From Mycobacteriales bacterium (GTDB taxonomy: Bacteria; Actinomycetota; Actinomycetes; Mycobacteriales; Mycobacteriaceae), in the NCBI GenBank assembly GCA_018376445.1, contig JAHABL010000001.1, positions 186,001 to 250,000 on the forward strand: DNA of 64,000 nucleotides. The letters run 5' to 3'. The notes beneath the pieces are model-generated. The model was not told where the DNA came from. It saw only the letters and a program-made list of their open reading frames with translations, and did not search any database. This document shows positions 8,955 to 16,940 of the stretch, in pieces (positions within the stretch are counted from its first letter, which is position 1; each line of letters opens with the position of its first letter). Position numbers and translations under genes: made by a program.

Positions 8955-9872
8955 TTAGTGGCGGGTGCTGAGGGGGAGGGGGAAGGGGGCGGATCCGGGG
9001 GCGGTGCCTTGCACAATGGGCATCCGTACGGCGGTTCCCCACTCGGACCAAGAGCCGTCATAGTTGTAGGCACAGTCGCAGCCGAGCAGGTAGGTGAGGA
9101 CGAACCAGGTGTGGCTGGCTTGTTCTCCCATGGTGCAGTAGGTGATGACGTCGTGTTCGTCGTCAGGGGAGCAGACTCCGTCGTAGATGTCTTCGAGGGT
9201 GGTGCGGGGGAGGAAGCGGGAGTCGGGGCCGACTGCACGGTTCCAGGGGATGTTGAAGGCGGTGGGGATGTGTCCGCGGCGGGAGACGGCGCTGGAGAGG
9301 TGGGGAGAGAGGGTGTTGCCAACGTACTCGTCGCGGCTTCGAGTGTCGATGATGAGGGAGGAGCCGAGTGCGGCGAGTACGTCTTGACGGTAGACGCGGA
9401 GGTTGTCGTCGTGGCGTTCGACGATGGGGTAGTCGGACTCTGGGTAGGTGCGAACAGCGAAGCTGGTGGGACGCTCTTCGAGGAACCAGGCGTCGCGGCC
9501 GCCGTCGAGGAGGCGGATGTCGGTGTGGCCAAAGAGGGCGAAGACCCACAGTGCGTAGGCGGCCCACCAGTTGGATTTGTCGCCGTAGAGGACGACGGTG
9601 TCGTTTTGGCGGATACCCAGGCGGCGCATCAGGCTGGCGAAGTGTTGTCCGTTGATGAAGTCGCGGATGTTGGGGTCGAAGAGGTCTTTGTGCCAGTCGA
9701 GGCGGAGCGCGCCGGGGACGTGGCCGATGTCGTAGAGGAGGCCGTCTTCGTTGCATTCGAGGATGCGGAGCCCTGGGTAGTCGAGGTGTTCAGCGAGCCA
9801 TTCGGTGGAGACGAGGCGCTCTGGGTGCGCGTAGTCGTTGAACCGCGGGTTGTGATCGTAGGGCGCGGGCAC
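8955..9872 (-). CDS. sseA: Thiosulfate sulfurtransferase (two-domain rhodanese)
   Basis: The 305-residue protein has two rhodanese domains. The first (about 15-140) includes YAHPERLVST and YGDKSNWWAAYALW. The second (about 165-290) holds the candidate active Cys in YCTMGEQASHTW. The usual active loop is CRxGxR, so both arginines are changed here (C-T-M-G-E-Q), which may alter sulfur acceptor preference. It matches mycobacterial SseA closely elsewhere and sits next to accA3 as in that genus. GTG at 9872 is chosen because AGGAGGACAGC precedes it; the upstream extension is low-quality sequence. Confidence 0.88.
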   Translation of the reverse strand: MPAPYDHNPRFNDYAHPERLVSTEWLAEHLDYPGLRILECNEDGLLYDIGHVPGALRLDWHKDLFDPNIRDFINGQHFASLMRRLGIRQNDTVVLYGDKSNWWAAYALWVFALFGHTDIRLLDGGRDAWFLEERPTSFAVRTYPESDYPIVERHDDNLRVYRQDVLAALGSSLIIDTRSRDEYVGNTLSPHLSSAVSRRGHIPTAFNIPWNRAVGPDSRFLPRTTLEDIYDGVCSPDDEHDVITYCTMGEQASHTWFVLTYLLGCDCAYNYDGSWSEWGTAVRMPIVQGTAPGSAPFPLPLSTRH

Positions 9873-9977
9873 GCTGTCCTCCTGGGGCGTGAAGTTGTGG
9901 GGTGTGAAGTTGCAGGGCGCAAGGTAGTTTTCATCTGTGATTCTAGTTTTTCTGGAGACGCTCTGCTGAATGAATGG

Positions 9978-10028
9978 AACACCGTCACCCACCTTCTTGC
10001 TGCAGGGTGTGGGGTGGGTGACGGTGTT
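9978..10028 (-). terminator. Long hairpin between trpB2 and sseA
   Basis: AACACCGTCACCCACC (9978-9993) is perfectly complementary to 10013-10028, a 16-base-pair stem with a 19-base loop. It lies downstream of the trpB-like stop and ahead of sseA on the minus strand. There is little T-run, so it may stop, pause or protect the trpB transcript. Confidence 0.6.
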
Positions 10029-10112
10029 CGGGGTGCTTGTACTGGTGAGCGGCGGCACGGTGGGTGTCCGGGGGTGGGTACCCGCGGAGGGGCGTGTTTC
10101 GCCGCTTGTCAG

Positions 10113-11432
10113 TTAGAAGCTTTCCAGCATGCCGACCTGGGCATAGGAGGGCATGTCGAGGAGGCCATGGCCGGAGAGGCCGATGACGATGGATGGGCCG
10201 CTGCCGGGGGTACCTTGGTGCTTGCGGGCTTCCAGGAGTGCGCCGGCGAGTGCGTGGGTGGACTCGGGGGCGGGCACGATGCCTTCGGTGCGGGCGAGCA
10301 GGCGACCGGCTTTGAAGGTGGTTTCCTGCGGGAGTGCCATGGCGTCCATGAGGCCCAGGTGGTAGGCGTGGGACACCATGGGAGCCATGCCATGGTACCG
10401 GAGGCCACCGGCGTGGATGGGGTCCGGTACGAAGTCTGCACCCATGGTGTACATCTTCATGAGTGGGGTGGTTTGGGCGACGTCACCGAAGTCGTAGCGG
10501 AATTCGCCTTCTGTCATGGAGGGGCAGGAGGCGGGTTCTACGGCAACAACTTTGGTGGTGCAGTTGCCGGCGATAATTTCCCGGATGAAGGGGAAGGAGA
10601 GGCCGGCCAGGTTGGAGCCGCCACCAGCGCAGCCGAAGACGTAGTCGGCTTGTTCTTCTCCGAACTTCTTGAGCTGGAGGAGGGTTTCTTCACCGATGAC
10701 GGTCTGGTGGAGCATTACGTGGTTGAGCACGGAGCCCAGGGTGTAGTGGGTTTTCTCGTCGCCGAGGGCTACTTCGACGGCTTCGGAGATGGCCATGCCG
10801 AGGGATCCGGTGGTGCCAGGGAACTTTTCGTTCATGGCGCGGCCGGCTTTGGTGTCCATGGTGGGGGAGCTGTAGCAGCGTCCTCCGTAGAGGTCCATGA
10901 GCATGCGGCGGTAGGGCTTGGATTCGTAGGAGGTGCGGACCTGCCACACCTGAACGTCAATGTCGAACATGGCGCCCGCGTAGCTGAGGGCGGCTCCCCA
11001 TTGACCAGCACCCGTCTCGGTGGTGAGGTGCTCGATGCCTTCGATCTTGTTGTAGTAGGCCTGCGGCAGAGCGGTGTTGGTCTTGTGCGAGCCGACGGGG
11101 CTCACACCTTCGTACTTGTAGTAGATGCGGGCAGAAGTGCCAAGTGCCTCTTCTAGGCGACGGGCGCGGTAGAGGGGGCTGGGGCGCCACTGCGTGTAGA
11201 GCCGTCGGATCGGCTCGGGGATTTCTACGTAGCGGTCTTTGGTGAGCTCCTGGTGGCAGAGTTCGGCGGAGAAGAGCGGTTGGAGGTCAGCTTCGGTGAC
11301 GGGCTCTTGGGTGACCGGGTGGAGGTGTGGGGCGCAGGGCTCGGGGAAGTCAGCGTTGAGGTTGTACCACTTGGTGGGCATCTCGGATTCGTCCAAGACG
11401 ACTTTAGTATTCGGGGAAAGTTCGACAGTCAT
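10113..11432 (-). CDS. trpB2: Tryptophan synthase beta chain, TrpB2 type
   Basis: The 439-residue PLP enzyme contains the cofactor lysine in GVSPVGSHKTNTA, the catalytic-site stretch TTETGAGQWGAALSYAG, and the phosphate-binding GCAGGGSNLAGLSFPF. The length, the long N-terminus and the loop sequences are those of TrpB2-type proteins, which work without a TrpA partner. The class joins serine and indole to form tryptophan, although the in vivo role of TrpB2 is often indole scavenging. No trpA is nearby. The gene lies inside the acyl-CoA carboxylase cluster, between accE and sseA, which I do not recall from mycobacteria. The Shine-Dalgarno ahead of the ATG is weak. Confidence 0.9.
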   Translation of the reverse strand: MTVELSPNTKVVLDESEMPTKWYNLNADFPEPCAPHLHPVTQEPVTEADLQPLFSAELCHQELTKDRYVEIPEPIRRLYTQWRPSPLYRARRLEEALGTSARIYYKYEGVSPVGSHKTNTALPQAYYNKIEGIEHLTTETGAGQWGAALSYAGAMFDIDVQVWQVRTSYESKPYRRMLMDLYGGRCYSSPTMDTKAGRAMNEKFPGTTGSLGMAISEAVEVALGDEKTHYTLGSVLNHVMLHQTVIGEETLLQLKKFGEEQADYVFGCAGGGSNLAGLSFPFIREIIAGNCTTKVVAVEPASCPSMTEGEFRYDFGDVAQTTPLMKMYTMGADFVPDPIHAGGLRYHGMAPMVSHAYHLGLMDAMALPQETTFKAGRLLARTEGIVPAPESTHALAGALLEARKHQGTPGSGPSIVIGLSGHGLLDMPSYAQVGMLESF

Positions 11433-11539
11433 ACTTGACAGTCTCTCACCACGATCAGGGGAAATCCATTTGAGTGGGGCTACTGCGGTAGCGGACGCTG
11501 TTTTGGGGTGGAAGTAGTCCCGAGAGATGTGAGTGGCGC

Positions 11540-11755
11540 CTAGAGGTTGACGTAGGCGGTAGGAGCGTAGGCGAGCACGGGGGCGAACTGACGGTTCACG
11601 TCACCCCAGTTGTTGAGGGCGTTGGTGACCTGCGGCATGGTGTCGGTCGAGGCGGCGAGGGCCATGGTACGGAGAGCTTCACCGATGGCGGCAACTTCTG
11701 CTTCAGTGGGGTTACCTTTAACGACGTCGAAAACCACGTCCGGCTTTACGGTCAT
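11540..11755 (-). CDS. accE5: Acyl-CoA carboxylase epsilon subunit
   Basis: This 71-residue protein has the KGNPTEAEVAAIGEAL segment typical of small AccE/PccE epsilon subunits, which bridge and stimulate the biotin carboxylase and carboxyltransferase subunits. ATG at 11755 with an upstream AAGGG is preferred over an earlier in-frame start at 11794 that would add a short basic stretch. It lies downstream of accD and maf, about 160 bases from maf. In M. tuberculosis, from memory, accE5 comes directly after accD5, so maf has changed place here. Confidence 0.85.
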   Translation of the reverse strand: MTVKPDVVFDVVKGNPTEAEVAAIGEALRTMALAASTDTMPQVTNALNNWGDVNRQFAPVLAYAPTAYVNL

Positions 11756-11915
11756 CCGTTTACCCTTCTTACTGTCAGTCTCGCGGGGCGGCAAGTGGGT
11801 TGCTCTTCAGCTCCCGCTCCCGATGCGTTGGCGGTATCCAGCGCTTTTATGCTGCTACGTAAAATAACAGTTTAGCGCGGTGGTGCGAAAAACCTAATTA
11901 CTGTGCGGTGGTCTG

Positions 11916-12572
11916 TCACTTTTCTCCTGCCGGCGAACTGGCGGCAATATTCCACAGGCTGGTGGCGCTCAGTCCCACTTCGGCAGCGAGTCGGCGAAGG
12001 GTGGGCAGGCTGAGCCCGATCACGTTGGAGGGGTCCCCTTCGATGGCATCAATAAACCAGCCGCCGAGCGCCTCCAGGGTAAAGGCGCCGGCACAGTTGA
12101 GGGGCTCACCGGATTCGGCATAGCGGCGGATATCGTCGTCAGTGGGGGTACCAAAGTGTACGACAGTGCGGGTGATGGCGGAGGCGGTGGCCTCTGAGCC
12201 TTCCGTTAGGCGAATAACGGTGTGCCCGGTGAGGAGTTGTGCAGAGGTGCCGCGTACATGTTGCCAGTGGGCGATGGTGCGTTCTACCGAAAGGGGTTTT
12301 CCTACCAGCTCACCGGTTGCAGTGAGCAGCATGGAATCGCAGCCAATGACAAGTGCGTCAGCTGCCACTGTCGGGTGGGCGGTACACAGTTGGTGGGCAA
12401 CGTTTGCGGCTTTGGCGGCAGCGAGCTGTTGCACCAGTGTGGGGCCTGCGGGGAAGTGCCGCTTGAGTTCGTCCTCATCTGCCGTGGAGACGAGGACGAA
12501 GGGTTCAATTCCGCCGCTGCGAAGAATGTGTAGGCGGGACGGCGAGGCCGACCCCAACACCACAGTGGTCAT
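11916..12572 (-). CDS. maf: Maf-family nucleotide pyrophosphatase
   Basis: The 218-residue protein begins with LGSASPSRLHIL, the Maf signature, and contains GCDSMLLTATGELVGKP and the acidic YAESGEPLNCAGAFTLEALG region. Maf proteins hydrolyse non-canonical or canonical nucleoside triphosphates and restrain division in some bacteria. Its ATG shares one base with the accD stop (TAATG), so the two are translationally coupled. Mycobacteria carry maf in the same cluster. Confidence 0.92.
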   Translation of the reverse strand: MTTVVLGSASPSRLHILRSGGIEPFVLVSTADEDELKRHFPAGPTLVQQLAAAKAANVAHQLCTAHPTVAADALVIGCDSMLLTATGELVGKPLSVERTIAHWQHVRGTSAQLLTGHTVIRLTEGSEATASAITRTVVHFGTPTDDDIRRYAESGEPLNCAGAFTLEALGGWFIDAIEGDPSNVIGLSLPTLRRLAAEVGLSATSLWNIAASSPAGEK

Positions 12573-14176
12573 TACAGCGGGATGTTGCCGTGGCGCTTCG
12601 GGTAGCTGGGGACCACCTTGCGCTCGAGAAGGCGCAGTGCGATGGCGATTTCGTCCCGTGTGTGCGATGGCGGAATGACGGAGTCCACAAAACCGCGTTC
12701 CGCGGCGATGTACGGGTTGACCACCTGTGTTTCGTACTCGGCCTGTAGCTTCGCGGTGAGGGCTTCTACATCCTCGCCCTTCTCGGCAGCCTCTGCGAGC
12801 TGCTGATGGTGCAGGCGGGGAACGGAATTTGCGGCATCGTCGATGGCGATCTGGGCGGTCGGCCAGGCCAGGTTGATGTCGGCGCCGAGGTGCTTGGAGC
12901 CCATGGCGTTGTAGGCTTCGCCGAAGGCTCTACGCACGACGACGGTGACACGTGGGGTGGCGGCTTCACCGTAGGCGTAGAAAAGCTTGGCGGCGGAGCG
13001 TACGGAGCCGGCTTGTTCTTCTTCCAGAGAGGGGAGGAAGCCGGGCACATCCACCAGGGTGACGATGGGAATGTTGAAGGCATCGCAGGTGCGGATGAAG
13101 CGGGCGGCTTTGTCGGCGGCAGCCTTGTCAATCGCGCCGGCGAGAACCTGCGGCTGGTTGGCGACGACTGCGACGGAGCGGCCTTCGATGCGGGCAAAAC
13201 CGGTTAGCATATTGGCGGCGCGACCTGCCTGCACTTCCAGGAAGTCGCCATCGTCAACGAACCGGGTAATGATCTCCATCATGTCGTAGGTGGCGGCATC
13301 GGAGTCGGGAATAATGGCGTCGAGTTCCAGATCCTCCGGACGTGGGTGGCTTCCGGGTGCACCGGGAAGCTTCACCCAGGGCTGTTTGGGGGCTTCTGCC
13401 CGGTTGTTGGAGGGCAGGTGGGCGAGTAGTTCCTTGGCGTAGGTGAGGGCGTCTGATTCGTCGTCGGCCACGTAATGACAGAGGCCTGTCTTTTCCATGT
13501 GAACGTCCGCGCCACCCATTTCCTGGGTGGACTTGCCTTCGCCTCGCTCGGCGATCATTTCGGGGGTACCGAAGAGCATCTCCGACTGACCACGCACCAT
13601 GATGACGAAGTCCTGCAGCGCGGAGGCGAAAACATTGCCACCGGAGCTCTGACCCAGTACCACAGAGATTTGTGGAATGAGGCCGGAGGCCTTCACCAGA
13701 CGCTGGAAGATCTCTCCATAGAAGGCCAGCGAGTTAACGCCTTCCTGTAGTCGGGCACCGCGGCCGTCAATAATGGTGACGAGCGGCCGGCCGGTTTTAA
13801 TAGCAAGGTCAAGGATCTTGACGATCTTCTCTCCTGTCACCTCGCCGAAGCTGCCTCCCAGTACGGTGGAATCAACGGAGAAGGCGCATACCGAGCGGCC
13901 ATCGACGGTACCGTAGCCGGTAACCACGCCGTCTCCCACCGGTTTGAAGAATGCCAGGTCGTAGGAGTTGGAGCGGCTCTTCGCCAGCGCATCGGTTTCC
14001 ACGAAGGAGCCTTCGTCGAACAACGCCACAATGCGTTCGCGAGCGGTCATCAAACCAGCCTCGTGAACTTTCTCAATAGCCTCGGCGCCGACGGGTGCCT
14101 CGGCTTCGGCCATGCGGCGACGAAGCTCGTTCAGCTTGCCGGCAGTGGTGTGAATACTAGGTGCGCCATTACTCAT
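12572..14176 (-). CDS. accD5: Acyl-CoA carboxylase beta subunit (carboxyltransferase)
   Basis: The protein is 534 residues from ATG 14176; an ATG at 14182 is equally possible. It matches the AccD/PccB carboxyltransferase over its length, including IHTTAGKLNELRRR, the first oxyanion loop (SSGGN), LVDVPGFLPSLEEEQ and the ending LLERKVV...HGNIPL. It would transfer carboxyl from AccA3 biotin to acyl-CoA. Synteny with accE, maf, birA and accA3 supports AccD5. However, the second oxyanion loop, usually YGGAY, reads FGEAY, and the following AVGFVYR-like segment is replaced by NSVPRLHH. Substrate range, or even activity, may differ from textbook AccD5. Confidence 0.88.
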   Translation of the reverse strand: MSNGAPSIHTTAGKLNELRRRMAEAEAPVGAEAIEKVHEAGLMTARERIVALFDEGSFVETDALAKSRSNSYDLAFFKPVGDGVVTGYGTVDGRSVCAFSVDSTVLGGSFGEVTGEKIVKILDLAIKTGRPLVTIIDGRGARLQEGVNSLAFYGEIFQRLVKASGLIPQISVVLGQSSGGNVFASALQDFVIMVRGQSEMLFGTPEMIAERGEGKSTQEMGGADVHMEKTGLCHYVADDESDALTYAKELLAHLPSNNRAEAPKQPWVKLPGAPGSHPRPEDLELDAIIPDSDAATYDMMEIITRFVDDGDFLEVQAGRAANMLTGFARIEGRSVAVVANQPQVLAGAIDKAAADKAARFIRTCDAFNIPIVTLVDVPGFLPSLEEEQAGSVRSAAKLFYAYGEAATPRVTVVVRRAFGEAYNAMGSKHLGADINLAWPTAQIAIDDAANSVPRLHHQQLAEAAEKGEDVEALTAKLQAEYETQVVNPYIAAERGFVDSVIPPSHTRDEIAIALRLLERKVVPSYPKRHGNIPL

Positions 14177-14357
14177 GAGCATTAGCTTACTCAACTGCGG
14201 CCTTTCTGGAGAACCGGGCATGGACCAGGTTGGGCTTTCCCGCAAAAATCTCGACTCCACCACCCCTCACCGCATGCACAGTGCACCCCGTAGAATGGCT
14301 AACAAGATGATGGTGCCCTTAGCTGCGCCATCAGTTTTTCTTCCCCGTGGAGTCCTC

Positions 14358-15266
14358 ATGCCGCTCGTTCCCACTCGTCCACTCGATGTTGCCCTTATGC
14401 GCGCTGCTCTGGTTGACACTCCCACAACTACCTGGCAGTCCTTGGAGGTAGCGGACGTCACGGGTTCCACCAATAGCGATATGGTGCAGCGAGCCACCAC
14501 GGACCCTACCTGCGACCGGGCTTTACTATTGGCCGAATACCAGACCAACGGCAGGGGCCGCTACACCCGCAGTTTTGTCGCCCCGCCCCATTCTTCCATC
14601 AGTTTCTCGGCTCTTATCCGCACACGTACGGTCACGCCCCAACGATGGGCGCTGCTGCCTTTAGCAACGGGGGTGGCAGTGATTGATGGGCTTCGCAGTG
14701 CCCTCCGGGAGGTCGGCGTTGATGCGGGTGTCGGTGCGGGAAGCGCCAGTGGGGCTCCGGGAGAAATCGATCTTTCTCTCAAATGGCCTAACGACATTCT
14801 CTGCAATGGCGGGAAACTGGCAGGCATGCTGGTGGAGATGGCGGCGGTGGATCGTACCTACCCCGATGGCAGTAGCGCCGCCGCGATTGTGCCAGGGGTA
14901 GGTATCAACGTCACCCAGTCTGCCGATGAACTGCCGGTTGACTACGCCGTGTCGTTGGCGATGGTCCTGGGAGACCGCACACCCAGCCGGGAGAATCTCG
15001 CTATCGCCATCTTCACAGAACTTGATCGGAGGGTGCGGGAATGGCGGCAGGGTGGCACCGCGATGCTGGAAGATTTTGTTGACCGCTGCTCCACCATTGG
15101 CCAGGAGGTGGATGTGCAGCTACCGGGTGGGGCGATGGCTCATGGAACAGCAGTGGATGTAGCGGAGGATGGCTGTCTGTTGTTGCGCACAGCTGGTGGA
15201 GCAGTCCAGGCGGTGCGAGCTGGTGATGTGCGACATGTTCGCGGAGGAGGCTGCTACCTGCCATGA
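14358..15266 (+). CDS. birA: Biotin-[acetyl-CoA carboxylase] ligase
   Basis: The 302-residue protein has the ligase signature GSTNSD near the N-terminus, the biotinyl-AMP loop YQTNGRGRYTRSF (the GRGRxG-like motif) and the LKWPNDILCNGGKLAGML stretch. A C-terminal SH3-like domain follows. There is no N-terminal DNA-binding domain, so it is a monofunctional class I BirA. It attaches biotin to the EAMKM lysine of AccA3. ATG at 14358 is preferred; the frame is open further upstream to 14175 but runs into the divergent accD start. The PH-domain gene follows after seven bases. Confidence 0.92.
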   Translation: MPLVPTRPLDVALMRAALVDTPTTTWQSLEVADVTGSTNSDMVQRATTDPTCDRALLLAEYQTNGRGRYTRSFVAPPHSSISFSALIRTRTVTPQRWALLPLATGVAVIDGLRSALREVGVDAGVGAGSASGAPGEIDLSLKWPNDILCNGGKLAGMLVEMAAVDRTYPDGSSAAAIVPGVGINVTQSADELPVDYAVSLAMVLGDRTPSRENLAIAIFTELDRRVREWRQGGTAMLEDFVDRCSTIGQEVDVQLPGGAMAHGTAVDVAEDGCLLLRTAGGAVQAVRAGDVRHVRGGGCYLP

Positions 15267-15273
15267 TTGAGTT

Positions 15274-16035
15274 ATGAAGAGAAGCGGTGACTACCCAGAG
15301 AAGATCCTCGACCCGGGTGAGGAGATTCTCATTCACGAGCGCCCCCACTGGATCAGCCTGGCTCGTCCAACCATGCGGGCCATCCTGACGGTCATGCTCG
15401 TGATGCTACTGCTGGGGCTATCCGACACTCTCCAGGAGGAAGTCCTCCGGGACATTCTGCAGGCTGCACTTATCCTGGCGATGGTGACGGTGCTGCTGGT
15501 GTGGGTCGTCATGCCGGTCTTGCGCTGGTTGGGATCCTCCATCGTGGTCACCAGCGACCGCGTGGTGTTCCGACAGGGAGTGTTCCGTAAAGAAACCCTC
15601 TCTGTGTCGTTGGCTTGGCTACAAGCGGTGGATGTGGAGCAATCGTTGATAGGCCGCATGCTGCACTACGGTACTGTTCATATTTCTAGCTATGAACTCG
15701 GTGGACTGCAGTTTGACCGGGTTCCGCACCCGCACGATCTGGAGAGTTTCGTGCGCTCGGGAAGTGCCGAGTTGCAGCGCACAGGCGCCTATCCACAACG
15801 GGCGTACTACGCACCAGCCGAAGGCTATCCCGCTTATCCACCAGTGGGGGCAGGTTATGCGCCAATGCCTCCACTTGCTACTTACCAGTCGCCGGCGCAG
15901 ACTCCGCTACAGCAGCCTCTGCAGCCACCCCCTGGGGTTCCTTACCGTCCTCCTTATACGGTGCGAGGGAACACTGCCGTTTATGGCGGGGGTGTACAAA
16001 AACCTCCCCGCCGGCGCGGATTATTCCGACGCTAA
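15274..16035 (+). CDS. Membrane protein with bacterial PH domain
   Basis: The 253-residue protein has two transmembrane helices (about residues 34-55 and 62-85). They are followed by a bPH2-type domain of roughly 75 residues containing SSIVVTSDRVVFRQGVFRK and ISYEL-like strands. The tail of about 80 residues is rich in Pro, Tyr and Gln and ends in a basic RRRGLFRR. It corresponds in position to the Rv3278c-type gene beside birA in mycobacteria. Such domains are thought to act as membrane-associated scaffolds. No specific function is known to me. Confidence 0.8.
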   Translation: MKRSGDYPEKILDPGEEILIHERPHWISLARPTMRAILTVMLVMLLLGLSDTLQEEVLRDILQAALILAMVTVLLVWVVMPVLRWLGSSIVVTSDRVVFRQGVFRKETLSVSLAWLQAVDVEQSLIGRMLHYGTVHISSYELGGLQFDRVPHPHDLESFVRSGSAELQRTGAYPQRAYYAPAEGYPAYPPVGAGYAPMPPLATYQSPAQTPLQQPLQPPPGVPYRPPYTVRGNTAVYGGGVQKPPRRRGLFRR

Positions 16036-16074
16036 CGGGGAGGGTGAAAGAGGACGCTGTAGGGGCGATGGCGC

Positions 16075-16785
16075 CTACATGTTGAGGTCAGCTTGCGTGG
16101 GCTTTGCTGCCATCCGCTCTTCTGGCGTGCGGTAGCGTTCCCGCCGGGCAACAGCGCGACTGGCGACGGTTCCCTTCCGGATGGGGGTCTGGCGGCGGGA
16201 GTGCTGCTTCCAGTCTTGCGTCATAGACACTGCTTCACCTGGTGCAAACTTGGGGGCGCGATGGGGCTTTGCCATCTCTTCCATTTCGGGGGCTTTGGGG
16301 AAGACAAACTTGTCGAAGGCCCACCAACGCCACAGCATGGCTAGCAGCATGCCGATGATGGAACCGAAGAGAAAGTCCCAGAGAGACACGGCAAGCTGTG
16401 AGGTGAGGCGTCCGCCGTGGCTCACCAGGGCGAGTCCCAGAATGTTGCGGGAGAACCACAGTGGGATGGCGTTGATGAGAATGCCGATTCCGGAGACGAT
16501 GAAGAAGAAGGTCGCTTCGCGCCTGCTACGTTTTCCACCACGTTCTTGGAATGCCCATTCGGAGTTCAGAACATATGAGCAGACGACAGCGATGGTGACG
16601 GCCAGAATTTTGGCCATGGTGGCTTTCTGCTGCATGACAGTAAGTGTCAAGGCATAGAAAATGCCGTTGTCGATGACGAAGGTAATGCCACCGACGATGC
16701 CGAAGCGGATGAATTCGCGATGCTTGATGAGGAAGGGGCGCCACTTCTCCGGCATAAGTTTGAGGAGGGACTCTTCTATTTTCAC
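16075..16785 (-). CDS. GtrA-family membrane protein
   Basis: The 236-residue protein has four predicted transmembrane helices between residues 25 and 165 and the GtrA opening FIRFGIVGGITFVIDNGIFY. GtrA-like proteins take part in translocating or transferring polyprenyl-linked sugars for cell-surface glycans. In mycolata they are linked to arabinogalactan or arabinomannan assembly. A basic cytosolic tail of about 65 residues follows. The protein corresponds in position to the Rv3277 type. It diverges from purK, so the 155 bases between them should hold both promoters. Confidence 0.85.
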   Translation of the reverse strand: MKIEESLLKLMPEKWRPFLIKHREFIRFGIVGGITFVIDNGIFYALTLTVMQQKATMAKILAVTIAVVCSYVLNSEWAFQERGGKRSRREATFFFIVSGIGILINAIPLWFSRNILGLALVSHGGRLTSQLAVSLWDFLFGSIIGMLLAMLWRWWAFDKFVFPKAPEMEEMAKPHRAPKFAPGEAVSMTQDWKQHSRRQTPIRKGTVASRAVARRERYRTPEERMAAKPTQADLNM

Positions 16786-16940
16786 AAAAGTCAGCTTACC
16801 TTCTTATGCCGTTGACGTGACACAATGGACATGGAATGCCAGGTCGACCCCCTCTGCGTTGGTATAGACCGGCGGAGGGATTCCGGGCGACATGGCATTA
16901 TTCGCTATCCATCCTGCTCCTGCCGGAAGAGTGCTGCCCT

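Noticed and set aside
8943..11156. A 737-codon plus-strand open frame
   Set aside because: It lies opposite sseA and trpB2, has Gly/Val/Glu-biased nonsense composition and no motif. It is a codon-bias shadow of the real minus-strand genes.
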